A DNA stretch of 64,000 nt, from assembly GCA_043770095.1 (NCBI GenBank), contig JAYVIR010000026.1:44678-108677 (forward strand). The letters run 5' to 3'. Positions 1-7,432 of this stretch are shown here, piece by piece. A model generated the notes under the pieces. The model ran no database searches and had not been told where the DNA came from. It worked only from the letters and a program-made list of their open reading frames with translations. The position numbers and the translations under genes are program-made. The stretch's first letter is position 1, and every line of letters begins with the position of its first letter. The stretch comes from JBGSUZ01 sp043770095. GTDB lineage: Bacteria > Bacillota > Clostridia > Peptostreptococcales > Acidaminobacteraceae.

Positions 1-342
1 ATGCTCCAAGCGGTCAAAGAAGGGTTTTTAAATGCAACCGATCTGGCCGATTATCTGGTAGGACTGGGCATTCCTTTTAGAACGGCTCACGAAATTTCGG
101 GAAAAGCGGTCAAATTGGCGGAAGGCAGCGGTCGTGACCTTGAAAGTCTTGCGCTTTATGAGTATCAAGCCATTTTGGAGGCAGTTGTCTCAGGTACGGA
201 TCTTCAACTGGGCAGCGAATTGTTTGAATCGATTGACCCATGCCGCAGTGTCAGTCAAAAACTCAGCCCCGGTTCAACCGCTGTGTCAGAGGTCGAAAAA
301 ATGATTTCGGACAACAAAAAACTGATTGAAAAGATGAAATGA
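1..342 (+). CDS. argH: argininosuccinate lyase, C-terminal part (partial)
   Basis: This is the 3' end of a gene that begins before the window; the first codon here is not necessarily a real start. The 113 residues match the C-terminal region of argininosuccinate lyase, the last enzyme of arginine synthesis, which splits argininosuccinate into arginine and fumarate. The recognisable segment is GFLNATDLADYLVGLGIPFR followed by AHEISGKAV, the conserved C-terminal helices of the fumarase/lyase superfamily. The catalytic loop lies outside the window. A small hairpin (AAACGG, 344-349; CCGTTT, 355-360) follows the stop codon without a strong T-run. Confidence 0.9.
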   Translation: MLQAVKEGFLNATDLADYLVGLGIPFRTAHEISGKAVKLAEGSGRDLESLALYEYQAILEAVVSGTDLQLGSELFESIDPCRSVSQKLSPGSTAVSEVEKMISDNKKLIEKMK

Positions 343-343
343 T

Positions 344-422
344 AAACGGGTAGACCGTTTAAACACTAAACACTAAACACTAAACACTAAAAACGAAAGG
401 TTGAGGGTTAGAAAGAACCCTC
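344..422 (+). repeat. heptamer tandem repeat and hairpin between argH and binding-protein gene
   Basis: The intergenic stretch holds four perfect copies of TAAACAC in tandem (360-387), preceded by the hairpin AAACGG/CCGTTT. It is followed by a perfect 7-bp hairpin GAGGGTT (403-409) / AACCCTC (416-422) just ahead of the ribosome binding site of the next gene. The repeats are seen directly. Any regulatory role (length-variable spacing, translational control or weak termination) is inference. Confidence 0.6.
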
Positions 423-435
423 TCAGGTGATGATT

Positions 436-1302
436 ATGAAAACAACTCTATTAATGAAGACAATGAAAAGTGCGTTAGCTTTGACGTGTATTATAGCTTT
501 AGGTGTTGCCATGACTGGCTGTTCCACGCAGGCGTCTGTACCAGCGGCACCAGCGGCGACCGAAGCAGTAACAGCACCTGTTACGGAGGGTCAATTGGCG
601 CTTATTAAAGAAAAAGGGAAAATCGTGCTTGGCACTTCGGCCGACTACCCGCCGTATGAGTTCCATAAGACAATCGATGGCAAGGACACGATTGTTGGCT
701 TTGACATTGAAATTGCAAAAGCTGTCGCGAAGGATCTTGGCGTGGAACTTGAAATTGTGGACATGAAATTTGAAGGACTTTTACCAGCACTCATGGGCGG
801 GAAAATTGACTTCATCGTCGCTGGAATGAACCCGACTGAAGAGCGTAAGAAAAGCGTGGCCTTCTCAGTGGAATACTATGAAGCGCACCAAACCATTCTG
901 GTGGCAACCGATCAAAAGGCTGTGCTAAATTCTCTTGAGAGTTTTAATGGCAAAGCCATTGGTGTTCAAAAGGGAACCCTTCAAGAGCAAATTGCAACCG
1001 AGCAGTTTAAAGACTCTCAAGTGAAGGCGATTGGCAAGATTCCTGATCTCATTATGGAACTTAAAACGGGTAAAATCAGCGGCATTTTATTGGCAGATAC
1101 CGTTGCAAAATCTTATGTGACTAACAATGCTGACCTTTCAATCAATGGCATGGATCTTGGTTCTGAAGGTGGCGTATCAATTGCGATGTCTAAAGAAAAC
1201 CCTGAGCTAACGGCTGAGGTGAATAATACGCTCGAAGCATTAATGGCAGCTGGCAAGATTGATCAGTGGATTACGGATGCGAATTTGATGGTGGAGAATT
1301 AG
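436..1302 (+). CDS. amino-acid ABC transporter substrate-binding lipoprotein
   Basis: A family 3 solute-binding protein (SBP_bac_3) of about 288 residues, expected on the outer face of the membrane as a lipoprotein. The N-terminus is basic and hydrophobic and ends in the lipobox MTGC. The mature part has the hallmarks GKIVLGTSADYPPYEF, GFDIEIAKAVAKDLG and FIVAGMNPTEERKKSVAFS, typical of polar and basic amino-acid binders. The ATG at 436 is preferred because AGGTGAT (425-431) lies at good spacing; GTG 427 and ATG 430 fall within it. No permease or ATPase gene follows, since lysS comes next, so its transporter partners must be elsewhere. Proximity to argH hints at arginine or a related ligand, but this is inference. 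Confidence 0.88.
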   Translation: MKTTLLMKTMKSALALTCIIALGVAMTGCSTQASVPAAPAATEAVTAPVTEGQLALIKEKGKIVLGTSADYPPYEFHKTIDGKDTIVGFDIEIAKAVAKDLGVELEIVDMKFEGLLPALMGGKIDFIVAGMNPTEERKKSVAFSVEYYEAHQTILVATDQKAVLNSLESFNGKAIGVQKGTLQEQIATEQFKDSQVKAIGKIPDLIMELKTGKISGILLADTVAKSYVTNNADLSINGMDLGSEGGVSIAMSKENPELTAEVNNTLEALMAAGKIDQWITDANLMVEN

Positions 1303-1316
1303 CACTGACCGATAAA

Positions 1317-1342
1317 AAAAGATGACACTAGAGACATCTTTT
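1317..1342 (+). terminator. weak stem-loop after binding-protein gene
   Basis: AAAAGATG (1317-1324) pairs with CATCTTTT (1335-1342). The T-run belongs to the stem and is short, so it is a plausible but weak terminator. Confidence 0.4.
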
Positions 1343-1363
1343 GAACTTGTTCACAAAATTCAC

Positions 1364-1392
1364 TTGCAAAGCACGGCCGTTTATGGTAAATT
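1364..1392 (+). promoter_or_regulatory. sigma-70-type promoter of lysS T-box leader
   Basis: TTGCAA (1364-1369), a 17-nt spacer and TAAATT (1387-1392) preceded by TGG give an extended -10 promoter just ahead of the T-box leader. Confidence 0.55.
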
Positions 1393-1399
1393 GCTTTCA

Positions 1400-1611
1400 A
1401 TATCAAATGTAATAACTGTGATTGAGGGATGAAATATCAAAAGCACTTTGTAGAGAGTCAGTGTAGGTGAAAACTGGCAGGTGCAGATATGGATAAAGAC
1501 TCATGAGTTGCTAGTATAGCCGGTTTACGACCGTTATCCCGTCAAGAGTTATAAACTAGGATGGTACCGCGTTAACACGCTCCTTACAATAAATGTAAGG
1601 GGCTTTTTTGT
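1400..1611 (+). promoter_or_regulatory. T-box leader (lysine) with antiterminator and terminator
   Basis: The leader holds the T-box core TGGTACCGCG (1562-1571), a Stem I with the AGAGAGTC motif (about 1452-1459), and a terminator GCTCCTTACA/TGTAAGGGGC (about 1579-1603) followed by six Ts. In the specifier loop, GGATAAAGA places AAA (1495-1497), a lysine codon, before a purine; upper helix ATATC/GATAT and lower GAG/CTC support this register. Uncharged tRNA-Lys should therefore pair with the specifier and stabilise the antiterminator so lysS is read. The fit of specifier to the downstream gene is strong support. Exact boundaries are approximate. Confidence 0.9.
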
Positions 1612-1664
1612 ATTTAAAATTAGAACTTTTCTCTTGAAAGGAGGAAGTATGACGAGGTCATGCA

Positions 1665-3167
1665 ATGAATAAAATGAATGAACAGGTGAACGTTGTAAAA
1701 AAATTGAGTGAACAAGAGCAAATCCGCATGGATAAATTAAAAACTTTAGAGAATTTAGGAATCGATCCGTTTGGCGGCAAATTTGAACAAACGCATCATT
1801 CGGAAGAACTAAAGACGACTTATGCAGAGATGACAAAAGAATATTTCGAGGAAAATGAGGTTACTGTCGCCATTGCTGGAAGAATTATGACAAAGAGAAG
1901 CAAAGGTAAAGCGGGCTTTATGCACATTCAAGACAATGTTGGTCAAATTCAAGTTTATTTGAGACAAGATATTTTGTCTGAGCTTGATTACCAAGTGTTT
2001 GATATGTGTGATATTGGTGATATTGTGGGCATCAAAGGCATTGTATTTATAACAAATACAGGTGAAATTAGTGTTAAGGCAAAAGAATATATTCATTTGA
2101 CGAAAGCATTAAAACCCCTTCCTGAAAAATTCCACGGCATTACAGACGAAGATGAAAAATTCCGCAAAAGATACCTTGATATTATTATGAATCAAGAAGT
2201 GAAAGAAATTTTCATGAAAAAGCAAAAATTCTGGAGCAGCATTCGTAATTTCTTAATTGAAAATGACTTTATGGAAGTAGAAACACCACTTCTTGAAACT
2301 TCTTCAGGTGGCGCTGCTGCAACACCTTTTCAAACCCATCACAACGCCTTAGACATTGATGTATTCCTTAGAATTTCTATGGGTGAGCTATGGCAGAAGA
2401 AACTGCTCGTGGCTGGCTATGAGAAAACTTTTGAAATTGGTAGACAGTTTAGAAATGAAGGTATGAGTCCTGAACATCTTCAAGACTATACCCAAATGGA
2501 ATTCTACTGGGCTTATGCAGATTACAAAATGGGGATGGATTTCTGTAAGGAAATGTACCGTCGTGTGACAAAATCGGTTATGGGCACTTCAAAATTCACA
2601 ACGCGTGGCTTTGAAATCGATATGGATGCTGAATGGGAAATCTATGATTTTGAAACGGTGATCGAAGAGAAATTGGGCATTAATATTTACAATACGGATC
2701 TAGAAACCATTATGAAAAAGCTTGATGAAAAAGGTGTGGAGTACGATCGAAAAGCTGGATTCTGGAGATTGGTAGACTCTTTGTGGAAAGTTGTGAGAAA
2801 GGATCTTGCTGGTCCTGGCTTCTTAGTCGGTCAACCGGTACAACTCAATCCACTGCCAAGACGCTTGAAAGAAGATGAAAGAAAAGTGGCACAGATGCAA
2901 ATCGTTCTTGCCGGTTCAGAAATGGGTAATGGATATACTGAGTTAAACAACCCACTCGACCTCGAAGAACGTTTTAAAGAACAACGCACAATGGGCGAGG
3001 AAGGTGACGAAGAAGCACATGATCACGATGAAACGTTCGTTGAAGCACTCCGTTATGGCATGCCGCCAGCATTCGGATTTGGTGTATCAGAGAGATTCTT
3101 CTCAGTGCTGATGAATAGACCAATCAGAGAGTGTGTTATGTTCCCGCTTATGAAACCAAAAGCTTAA
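1665..3167 (+). CDS. lysS: lysyl-tRNA synthetase, class II
   Basis: A 500-residue class II aminoacyl-tRNA synthetase that charges tRNA-Lys in the cytosol. An N-terminal OB-fold anticodon-binding domain lies around residues 60-155 (VAIAGRIMTKRSKGKAGFMH). The catalytic core has motif 2 in YEKTFEIGRQFRNEGMSPEH and a C-terminal motif 3 with conserved Arg in FGFGVSERFF. Motif 3 differs from the usual bacterial LysRS form (GGLGIGIDRLVMLL), while length is normal. The lysine T-box upstream supports lysine specificity. ATG 1665 has GAGG (1654-1657) at reasonable spacing. A stronger Shine-Dalgarno (AAAGGAGG) precedes ATG 1649, which opens a 7-codon leader frame ending inside the lysS start region. Confidence 0.92.
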   Translation: MNKMNEQVNVVKKLSEQEQIRMDKLKTLENLGIDPFGGKFEQTHHSEELKTTYAEMTKEYFEENEVTVAIAGRIMTKRSKGKAGFMHIQDNVGQIQVYLRQDILSELDYQVFDMCDIGDIVGIKGIVFITNTGEISVKAKEYIHLTKALKPLPEKFHGITDEDEKFRKRYLDIIMNQEVKEIFMKKQKFWSSIRNFLIENDFMEVETPLLETSSGGAAATPFQTHHNALDIDVFLRISMGELWQKKLLVAGYEKTFEIGRQFRNEGMSPEHLQDYTQMEFYWAYADYKMGMDFCKEMYRRVTKSVMGTSKFTTRGFEIDMDAEWEIYDFETVIEEKLGINIYNTDLETIMKKLDEKGVEYDRKAGFWRLVDSLWKVVRKDLAGPGFLVGQPVQLNPLPRRLKEDERKVAQMQIVLAGSEMGNGYTELNNPLDLEERFKEQRTMGEEGDEEAHDHDETFVEALRYGMPPAFGFGVSERFFSVLMNRPIRECVMFPLMKPKA

Positions 3168-3233
3168 TTTAAACAGATCGGTAAGCCTTATGACAACAGC
3201 CGCTATGTCTTTGTTTTGTATCTTTAAAATCAT

Positions 3234-3261
3234 TTGATTTTGTTCAAGTTTTGGGTATAAT
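3234..3261 (+). promoter_or_regulatory. promoter of selenoprotein gene
   Basis: TTGATT (3234-3239), a 16-nt spacer and TATAAT (3256-3261) form a good vegetative promoter upstream of the HesB-like selenoprotein gene. Confidence 0.6.
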
Positions 3262-3282
3262 ATTGTTATAGAGAAATTCTAT

Positions 3283-3297
3283 TGATAATTATTATCC
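3283..3297. promoter_or_regulatory. FUR-family operator (7-1-7 palindrome)
   Basis: TGATAATTATTATCC matches the Bacillus-type Fur box TGATAATnATTATCA at 14 of 15 positions and lies about 22 nt after the -10 element, where a bound repressor would block transcription. A second TTGATAATT occurs just before the ribosome binding site. The palindrome is visible; binding by Fur, PerR or Zur is inference. Confidence 0.6.
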
Positions 3298-3332
3298 ATC
3301 TACAATATTGATAATTTTAAGGAGGTAGGCAC

Positions 3333-3647
3333 ATGAAGATTCAAACGAATTCATCCACTATAGATGAAATTAAGAAAATCATGGACACTCAAGCAGAACG
3401 CCCTAAATTTGTAAGAGTATTTGTTGCAGGCTATGGCTGAGGCGGCCCATCATTAGGTTTAGCTCTGGATGAGCTAAAGGATAACGATTTACAAGACGAA
3501 GTAGAAGGCGTTTCATTTGTTATGGACAAAGAAGTTCACGAAACAATGGGCAATGTTAAAGTAGAATTCGTAGGCAATGGTTATCAGGTTGTCCCTGTTG
3601 ATCAAGCGCCAAGCGATTGCAGCAGTTGCACAAGCTGTGGCGACTAA
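3333..3647 (+). CDS. HesB-like selenoprotein (in-frame UGA = Sec36)
   Basis: A 104-residue HesB/IscA-like protein interrupted by TGA at 3438-3440, which must be read as selenocysteine. The frame runs on both sides: before it FVRVFVAGYG, after it GGPSLGLALDELK, ending at TAA 3645-3647 with a CSSCTSC tail. The neighbouring paralogue aligns along its length and has Cys at the same residue, 36. A SECIS-like hairpin follows 17 nt after the UGA: TTTAGCTC (3458-3465), loop TGGAT, GAGCTAAA (3471-3478), an 8-bp perfect stem with G in the apical loop. HesB-like selenoproteins are a known clostridial family of uncertain function, probably redox or iron-sulfur/metal related. The start ATG 3333 is preceded by AAGGAGG. 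A standard gene caller would break this gene. Confidence 0.93.
3458..3478 (+). promoter_or_regulatory. bacterial SECIS-like hairpin
   Basis: Perfect 8-bp stem TTTAGCTC/GAGCTAAA with pentaloop TGGAT, starting 17 nt after the in-frame UGA codon. Spacing and a G-containing apical loop agree with the bacterial SECIS bound by SelB. Confidence 0.8.
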
Positions 3648-3698
3648 GCATCAAATAAACTAATAGAAAAACAAATAGCATTCAATATTTAAATAGAC

Positions 3699-3735
3699 AA
3701 ACCCTCAAATATTTATTGTTTGAGGGTTTCTTTTT
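3699..3735 (+). terminator. rho-independent terminator after selenoprotein gene
   Basis: AAACCCTCAAA (3699-3709) pairs perfectly with TTTGAGGGTTT (3719-3729), followed by CTTTTT. It separates the two HesB-like genes into different transcription units. Confidence 0.85.
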
Positions 3736-3745
3736 GGTGTGCCTG

Positions 3746-3779
3746 TGCTATAATTAAACTAGTAAATGTAATCATTACA
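3746..3779 (+). promoter_or_regulatory. extended -10 promoter and FUR-like palindrome before second HesB gene
   Basis: TGCTATAAT (3746-3754) is an extended -10 element. TGTAATCATTACA (3767-3779) is a perfect 13-bp palindrome with the TAATnATTA core shared by FUR-family boxes and by the operator ahead of the upstream selenoprotein gene. Confidence 0.55.
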
Positions 3780-3803
3780 ATTTGATAATTGGAGGCAATT
3801 AAT

Positions 3804-4118
3804 ATGAAAGTTGAAATCAGTCAAGAAACAATAGATGAAATCAAAAGAACCATCGAAACGCAAAGCGACCGTCCAGCAAACGTAAGAATCTTCTTAGCGG
3901 GTCATGGTTGCAGCGGTCCTTCACTTGGTCTTGCACTAGACGAAATCAAGGACACTGACCTCATCGACGAGTCTGGCGAATTAAAATTCATCATGGACAA
4001 AGACGTTTATGAGCAAATGGGCGAAGTAAAAGTTGAGTTCGTAGGCAATGGTTATCATGTTGCGTCAGTAAACGAAGTTGAATCTGGTTGCAGTAGCTGC
4101 GGCGGCGGATGTCACTAG
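3804..4118 (+). CDS. HesB/IscA-like protein (Cys paralogue of the selenoprotein)
   Basis: A 104-residue paralogue of the upstream selenoprotein, with Cys36 in GHGCSGPSLGLALDEIKD where the other has Sec. It ends in the cysteine-rich tail GCSSCGGGCH, which could bind a metal or cluster. It has its own promoter and operator-like palindrome. ATG 3804 has GGAGG at good spacing; the upstream TTG 3789 in the same frame overlaps the ribosome binding site and is rejected. The family is related to A-type iron-sulfur carriers, but it lacks their classical C-x(n)-CGC arrangement in full, so the role is best stated as HesB-like of unknown function. Confidence 0.88.
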   Translation: MKVEISQETIDEIKRTIETQSDRPANVRIFLAGHGCSGPSLGLALDEIKDTDLIDESGELKFIMDKDVYEQMGEVKVEFVGNGYHVASVNEVESGCSSCGGGCH

Positions 4119-4151
4119 TTTTTTGACGCGGCAAACAATTTAAACAAATGC

Positions 4152-4199
4152 AAAGGCCTCTATTCCTGAGATTGTTCTTGGGGGTAGGGGTCTTTTTTT
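4152..4199 (+). terminator. terminator after second HesB gene
   Basis: AGGCCTCTATTCC (4154-4166) pairs, with several G-U pairs, with GGGGGTAGGGGTCT (about 4180-4192), followed by TTTTTTT. Confidence 0.65.
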
Positions 4200-4296
4200 G
4201 TATTCTCGTCACCGCGAAGACACAAATATTTGATATACTGTGCAAGGAGAATCAAAATTGCAACTTATTTCCTTAATGTAAAGGAGCTATTTATAG

Positions 4297-5013
4297 ATGC
4301 GAACATATATATGCCCCAACTGTTATAAATTAAATCCAGCAAGCCAGTTAACATGTAAGCGATGCAAAACTTTATTGGGAGAAGTTCCCGAAACCATTGT
4401 GACTCGAAAAGAAGCCAAGGAACTACAAGAAACGCTTTACAATCGGCATAAGTATGAGATTGTTGAGTTTCTAAAAAAGCAGTACGATACCTCAGAAATC
4501 TATTATCACGACGAAGAAGTTGACGCCAAGCCAGTTAGATTGCCTTATAAAATTCATTATTTAAGACGGCGTATCATTGGAATTTCAATTCTTTGCTTAG
4601 TTGCAATAGGAATTATTCTAACTGGAGCGGTTGATTCCAATGATCTGTTGAATGAGGATAAAATGTTTAATCTATCAAAGTATTTATTAATAGGATTGAA
4701 GTTCTTTGTTCCGCTAATTTTCATTTGGGGTGGTGCGGGAAGTTTAGGTTTACGCCCTAAGAACCTTCAAATTCATGAGTCACATTTTAAAATCGGCTCA
4801 AAAGAAATTCCATGGCATAAAATTCACAGAATTGGATTTGTGCAGGACGAGTCAAGCGGAAAAGAACGCGTCATTCTTGAAATATGGTATGACCAACACC
4901 CGGAAGTCTATCGACTCAAAATCAATGAAAATAAAGAGGCGTTAAAATTAAGAAAGGTATTAGAGGGTATGGCGATTAAAAATGACTGTGCCTATTACTT
5001 GGATTTAATTTAA
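4297..5013 (+). CDS. zinc-ribbon membrane protein of unknown function
   Basis: A 238-residue protein with an N-terminal zinc ribbon (CPNC at residues 6-9 and CKRC at 20-23). A charged helical stretch follows, then two hydrophobic segments around residues 92-112 and 127-150 that look like membrane spans. The C-terminal cytosolic segment (KIGSKEIPWHKIHRIGF and following) has the beta-strand pattern of a small PH-like domain. I do not recognise a named family. The start is preceded by AAAGGAG. A possible -10 TATACT lies near 4233. The next small membrane-protein gene starts 29 nt downstream, so the two probably share a transcript. Confidence 0.7.
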   Translation: MRTYICPNCYKLNPASQLTCKRCKTLLGEVPETIVTRKEAKELQETLYNRHKYEIVEFLKKQYDTSEIYYHDEEVDAKPVRLPYKIHYLRRRIIGISILCLVAIGIILTGAVDSNDLLNEDKMFNLSKYLLIGLKFFVPLIFIWGGAGSLGLRPKNLQIHESHFKIGSKEIPWHKIHRIGFVQDESSGKERVILEIWYDQHPEVYRLKINENKEALKLRKVLEGMAIKNDCAYYLDLI

Positions 5014-5042
5014 GCGGATTTGCAAAATCAGGAGGGGAAGAA

Positions 5043-5246
5043 ATGAAAAACAAACTCAACCTAAAATATAAAGTCATCATTATCATTTCAAGTTCAGTGT
5101 TATTCTTCATTTTATTATCCATTACAAATCTTTCGAGCTCTGACGTAATGGGTGGAAATGTGAACCGGTCCATAATAGTCGCTTTGACGCTGACACTTAC
5201 GATGACTATTTTCTCATTGATCCAGTATTTTAGGAGGCGTAGTTGA
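5043..5246 (+). CDS. small two-span membrane protein, unknown
   Basis: A 67-residue basic protein with two hydrophobic segments (VIIIISSSVLFFILLSI and IIVALTLTLTMTIFSLI) and a basic C-terminus FRRRS. GGAGGGG lies at good spacing before ATG 5043. It follows the zinc-ribbon membrane protein closely and overlaps a possible downstream small ORF at its stop codon. No family recognised. Confidence 0.6.
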   Translation: MKNKLNLKYKVIIIISSSVLFFILLSITNLSSSDVMGGNVNRSIIVALTLTLTMTIFSLIQYFRRRS

Positions 5247-5386
5247 AATACAAGAAAATCTTCAAAAAAACGATTAAATCTGCCGACAAAGGTTATAAAT
5301 ACCTAAATAAGACCATGCAATTATCAACGATGGAGGGTTTTCAAATATGCTCAAAAAAACAATTGCACTTTCAACAGCGCTCTTAA
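5243..5386 (+). CDS. possible translationally coupled small ORF (TTG start)
   Basis: A TTG at 5243 overlaps the TGA stop of the previous gene (TTGA) and sits 5 nt after a perfect AGGAGG, a classic coupling arrangement. It encodes 47 residues beginning MKYKKIFKKTIKSADKGYKY: very basic, helical, with no membrane span. The frame runs 40 nt into the next gene. The start context is good but there is no conservation evidence. It could equally be the coding remnant of a longer gene. Confidence 0.35.
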   Translation: MKYKKIFKKTIKSADKGYKYLNKTMQLSTMEGFQICSKKQLHFQQRS

Positions 5387-7191
5387 TAATCGTCAGCGGA
5401 CTCTCGGTAAGCAACCAATCAAACTTTACCAGCTACGCAGAAAGCCTTAAAACTGTCACGACAAAACTGGAAAAAGTAAAATACTCAGGTGGAACAGCAA
5501 CGTTCACAAGCATCCGAGTGCCTCTAAACGATCCTAAAATTCAAATAGTGACCACAACTGCCGCAAAGAAAATTGGACAGGTAGACACTTTGTCAAACCT
5601 TGTGCTTCAAGAAAATGATGAGATGGGCAAGGCAATTGCTGGCATCAATGGCACTTTTTTTAACGCTTACACAGATTTCCAGCCTGCGGGCACGATCATC
5701 AAACAAGGACAAGTTGGGCATATTTCCAATACGGGTAGTGTCATCGGCTTTGGAACGGGTGGGCAGCTTAGTGTTGAACCTTTGGACATTAAGATAGAAG
5801 GCAGTTCGCAGGGACAGTGGGTGTGGCCTTATAATTGGTATGCATGGAATTTGAATCATTTCTACAATGACCCAAAAGCGGTTATGATTTTTGATAAACA
5901 ATATGTTGGTGTTAAACCTAAACACGATTTTGCCGCTATTTCAGTGGTGAAGGGTGTGGTCACTAGCATTCAAGTGGGCGCTTTTAACATCCCTTCAGAA
6001 GGGTTTTTAGTGCTGACAAAAGATGCTGATATTCTTAAGAAGTTAACGCTTAAATCGACTGCGGATTACCGTTTTGTTTATGGCGTCAAAACATATGACG
6101 CAAAGAAAACCATTACCCCATATGATGCCAGTCAGATTCAGTTTGCGGTTGGCGCGGGGCCAATATTGGTGAAAAACGGGCAAGTGGTTGCTGACCCAAT
6201 AAAGGAAGGGTTTACAGAGCTAAAAATTCTGACGAATAAAGGACAGCGCAGTTTTATTGGGGTGACACAGGACAAGCAGTTAATTTTTGCTTCAGTGCCA
6301 AGTGTGACGGTTAAGGAATTGGCAGAGATTGCAAAGCTTTTAAAATGCCAAGAAGCGATTAATTTGGACGGCGGCGCATCGTCAGGCACCTATGCAAATG
6401 GAAAATCGGTGGTCACACCTGGGCGCAAAATCAGCAATGCCTTGGTGGTAAAAGTATTAAATGAATTGCCAATTGGGATTAGCCTCAATGGAAAATCGGT
6501 ATTTTTGAGCTTGCCAGCAGTCTATAATCAGAAGGATGAGCAGGTTTATGTGCCTGAAAAAGAATGGCTGAATCGATTGGGATTTGCAAATAAAGCACAG
6601 ACCTTGAGCAGTGTGACGACCCTTAAAATCAAAGGGGTTGATTATGTCGCCCTTAAAGAACTCATAGACGATCTGATGGGGAAATATGATTATAATAAAG
6701 ACACGCGCAGTCTGGAAGTGGTCATAACCCTTGTATCGGATATTTTGAGAGAGGCAAGTTCGCTTGAAACTCAGGGGCAATTGCCACTCGCTGCGGCGCG
6801 TTATAAAGTGGCTCTTGCGAAAGATACCAATAATATTGTCGCCCTAAAGGCGCTCGCGAACCTATACCATTTGAAGTTGAATGAGCCATTAACAGCGGTG
6901 CCCTATTATCAAAAAATCATTCAATTGGAGCCGAAAAACGTCTCAGTAATATCAAGTTTGGGGTGGGTATTATATGCTCAAACTCAGTTAAACGATGCAA
7001 AAGTTCTTTTTGAAAAAATAGTTTCCTTGTCACCAGATTCGGCGGTGGGCTATTACGGCTTGGCGATGGTGCTTTCGCATAACCAAATTAACGACACCAG
7101 CGGTGCTAAAGCAAATTTTGAAGCCGTCTTAAAACGTTCGCCAACCAAAGAGCAGAAGGCAATTTGCACGACATATATTAATAGTCATTGA
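5347..7191 (+). CDS. secreted NAGPA-domain phosphodiester glycosidase with TPR tail
   Basis: A 614-residue exported protein. A signal peptide (about 1-31) is followed by a phosphodiester glycosidase (NAGPA, DUF2233-type) domain around residues 75-375, with GINGTFFNAYTDFQPAG near its start and the signature INLDGGASSGT at about 338. A short middle domain comes next, then a C-terminal run of three or more TPR repeats (about 470-614, e.g. LPLAAARYKVALAKDTNNIVA). Members remove phosphodiester-linked sugars or act on envelope glycopolymers, and are annotated as exopolysaccharide-processing. ATG 5347 follows GGAGG (5332-5336) at about 10 nt. It opens a run of five exported envelope proteins. Confidence 0.85.
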   Translation: MLKKTIALSTALLIIVSGLSVSNQSNFTSYAESLKTVTTKLEKVKYSGGTATFTSIRVPLNDPKIQIVTTTAAKKIGQVDTLSNLVLQENDEMGKAIAGINGTFFNAYTDFQPAGTIIKQGQVGHISNTGSVIGFGTGGQLSVEPLDIKIEGSSQGQWVWPYNWYAWNLNHFYNDPKAVMIFDKQYVGVKPKHDFAAISVVKGVVTSIQVGAFNIPSEGFLVLTKDADILKKLTLKSTADYRFVYGVKTYDAKKTITPYDASQIQFAVGAGPILVKNGQVVADPIKEGFTELKILTNKGQRSFIGVTQDKQLIFASVPSVTVKELAEIAKLLKCQEAINLDGGASSGTYANGKSVVTPGRKISNALVVKVLNELPIGISLNGKSVFLSLPAVYNQKDEQVYVPEKEWLNRLGFANKAQTLSSVTTLKIKGVDYVALKELIDDLMGKYDYNKDTRSLEVVITLVSDILREASSLETQGQLPLAAARYKVALAKDTNNIVALKALANLYHLKLNEPLTAVPYYQKIIQLEPKNVSVISSLGWVLYAQTQLNDAKVLFEKIVSLSPDSAVGYYGLAMVLSHNQINDTSGAKANFEAVLKRSPTKEQKAICTTYINSH

Positions 7192-7221
7192 CGCCACTTC
7201 TTAATGAAGGGATGCTGATAA

Positions 7222-7275
7222 AAAACACCCTATAAGCCAGGCTTTGATAGTCTATGCTCATAGGGTGTTTTGCAT
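7222..7275 (+). terminator. terminator after NAGPA-TPR gene
   Basis: AAAACACCCTAT (7222-7233) and ATAGGGTGTTTT (7260-7271) form a perfect 12-bp stem ending in Ts. Confidence 0.75.
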
Positions 7276-7366
7276 AAGCGATAGTTAATAATGAAGCTGT
7301 ATTATTTTTTTAATTTGACCTTCAAAACTTAAAATAATAAAATAGAAACCGTGCGTAAGCATAATT

Positions 7367-7375
7367 TGGTATAAT
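7367..7375 (+). promoter_or_regulatory. extended -10 promoter
   Basis: TGGTATAAT is a consensus extended -10 about 55 nt upstream of the beta-lactamase-like gene, after the preceding terminator. Confidence 0.55.
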
Positions 7376-7432
7376 TAAGGTAATGAACTTTTCTGGAATC
7401 ATTTACTGGCAATAATGCTAAGGGAGTTGTTT

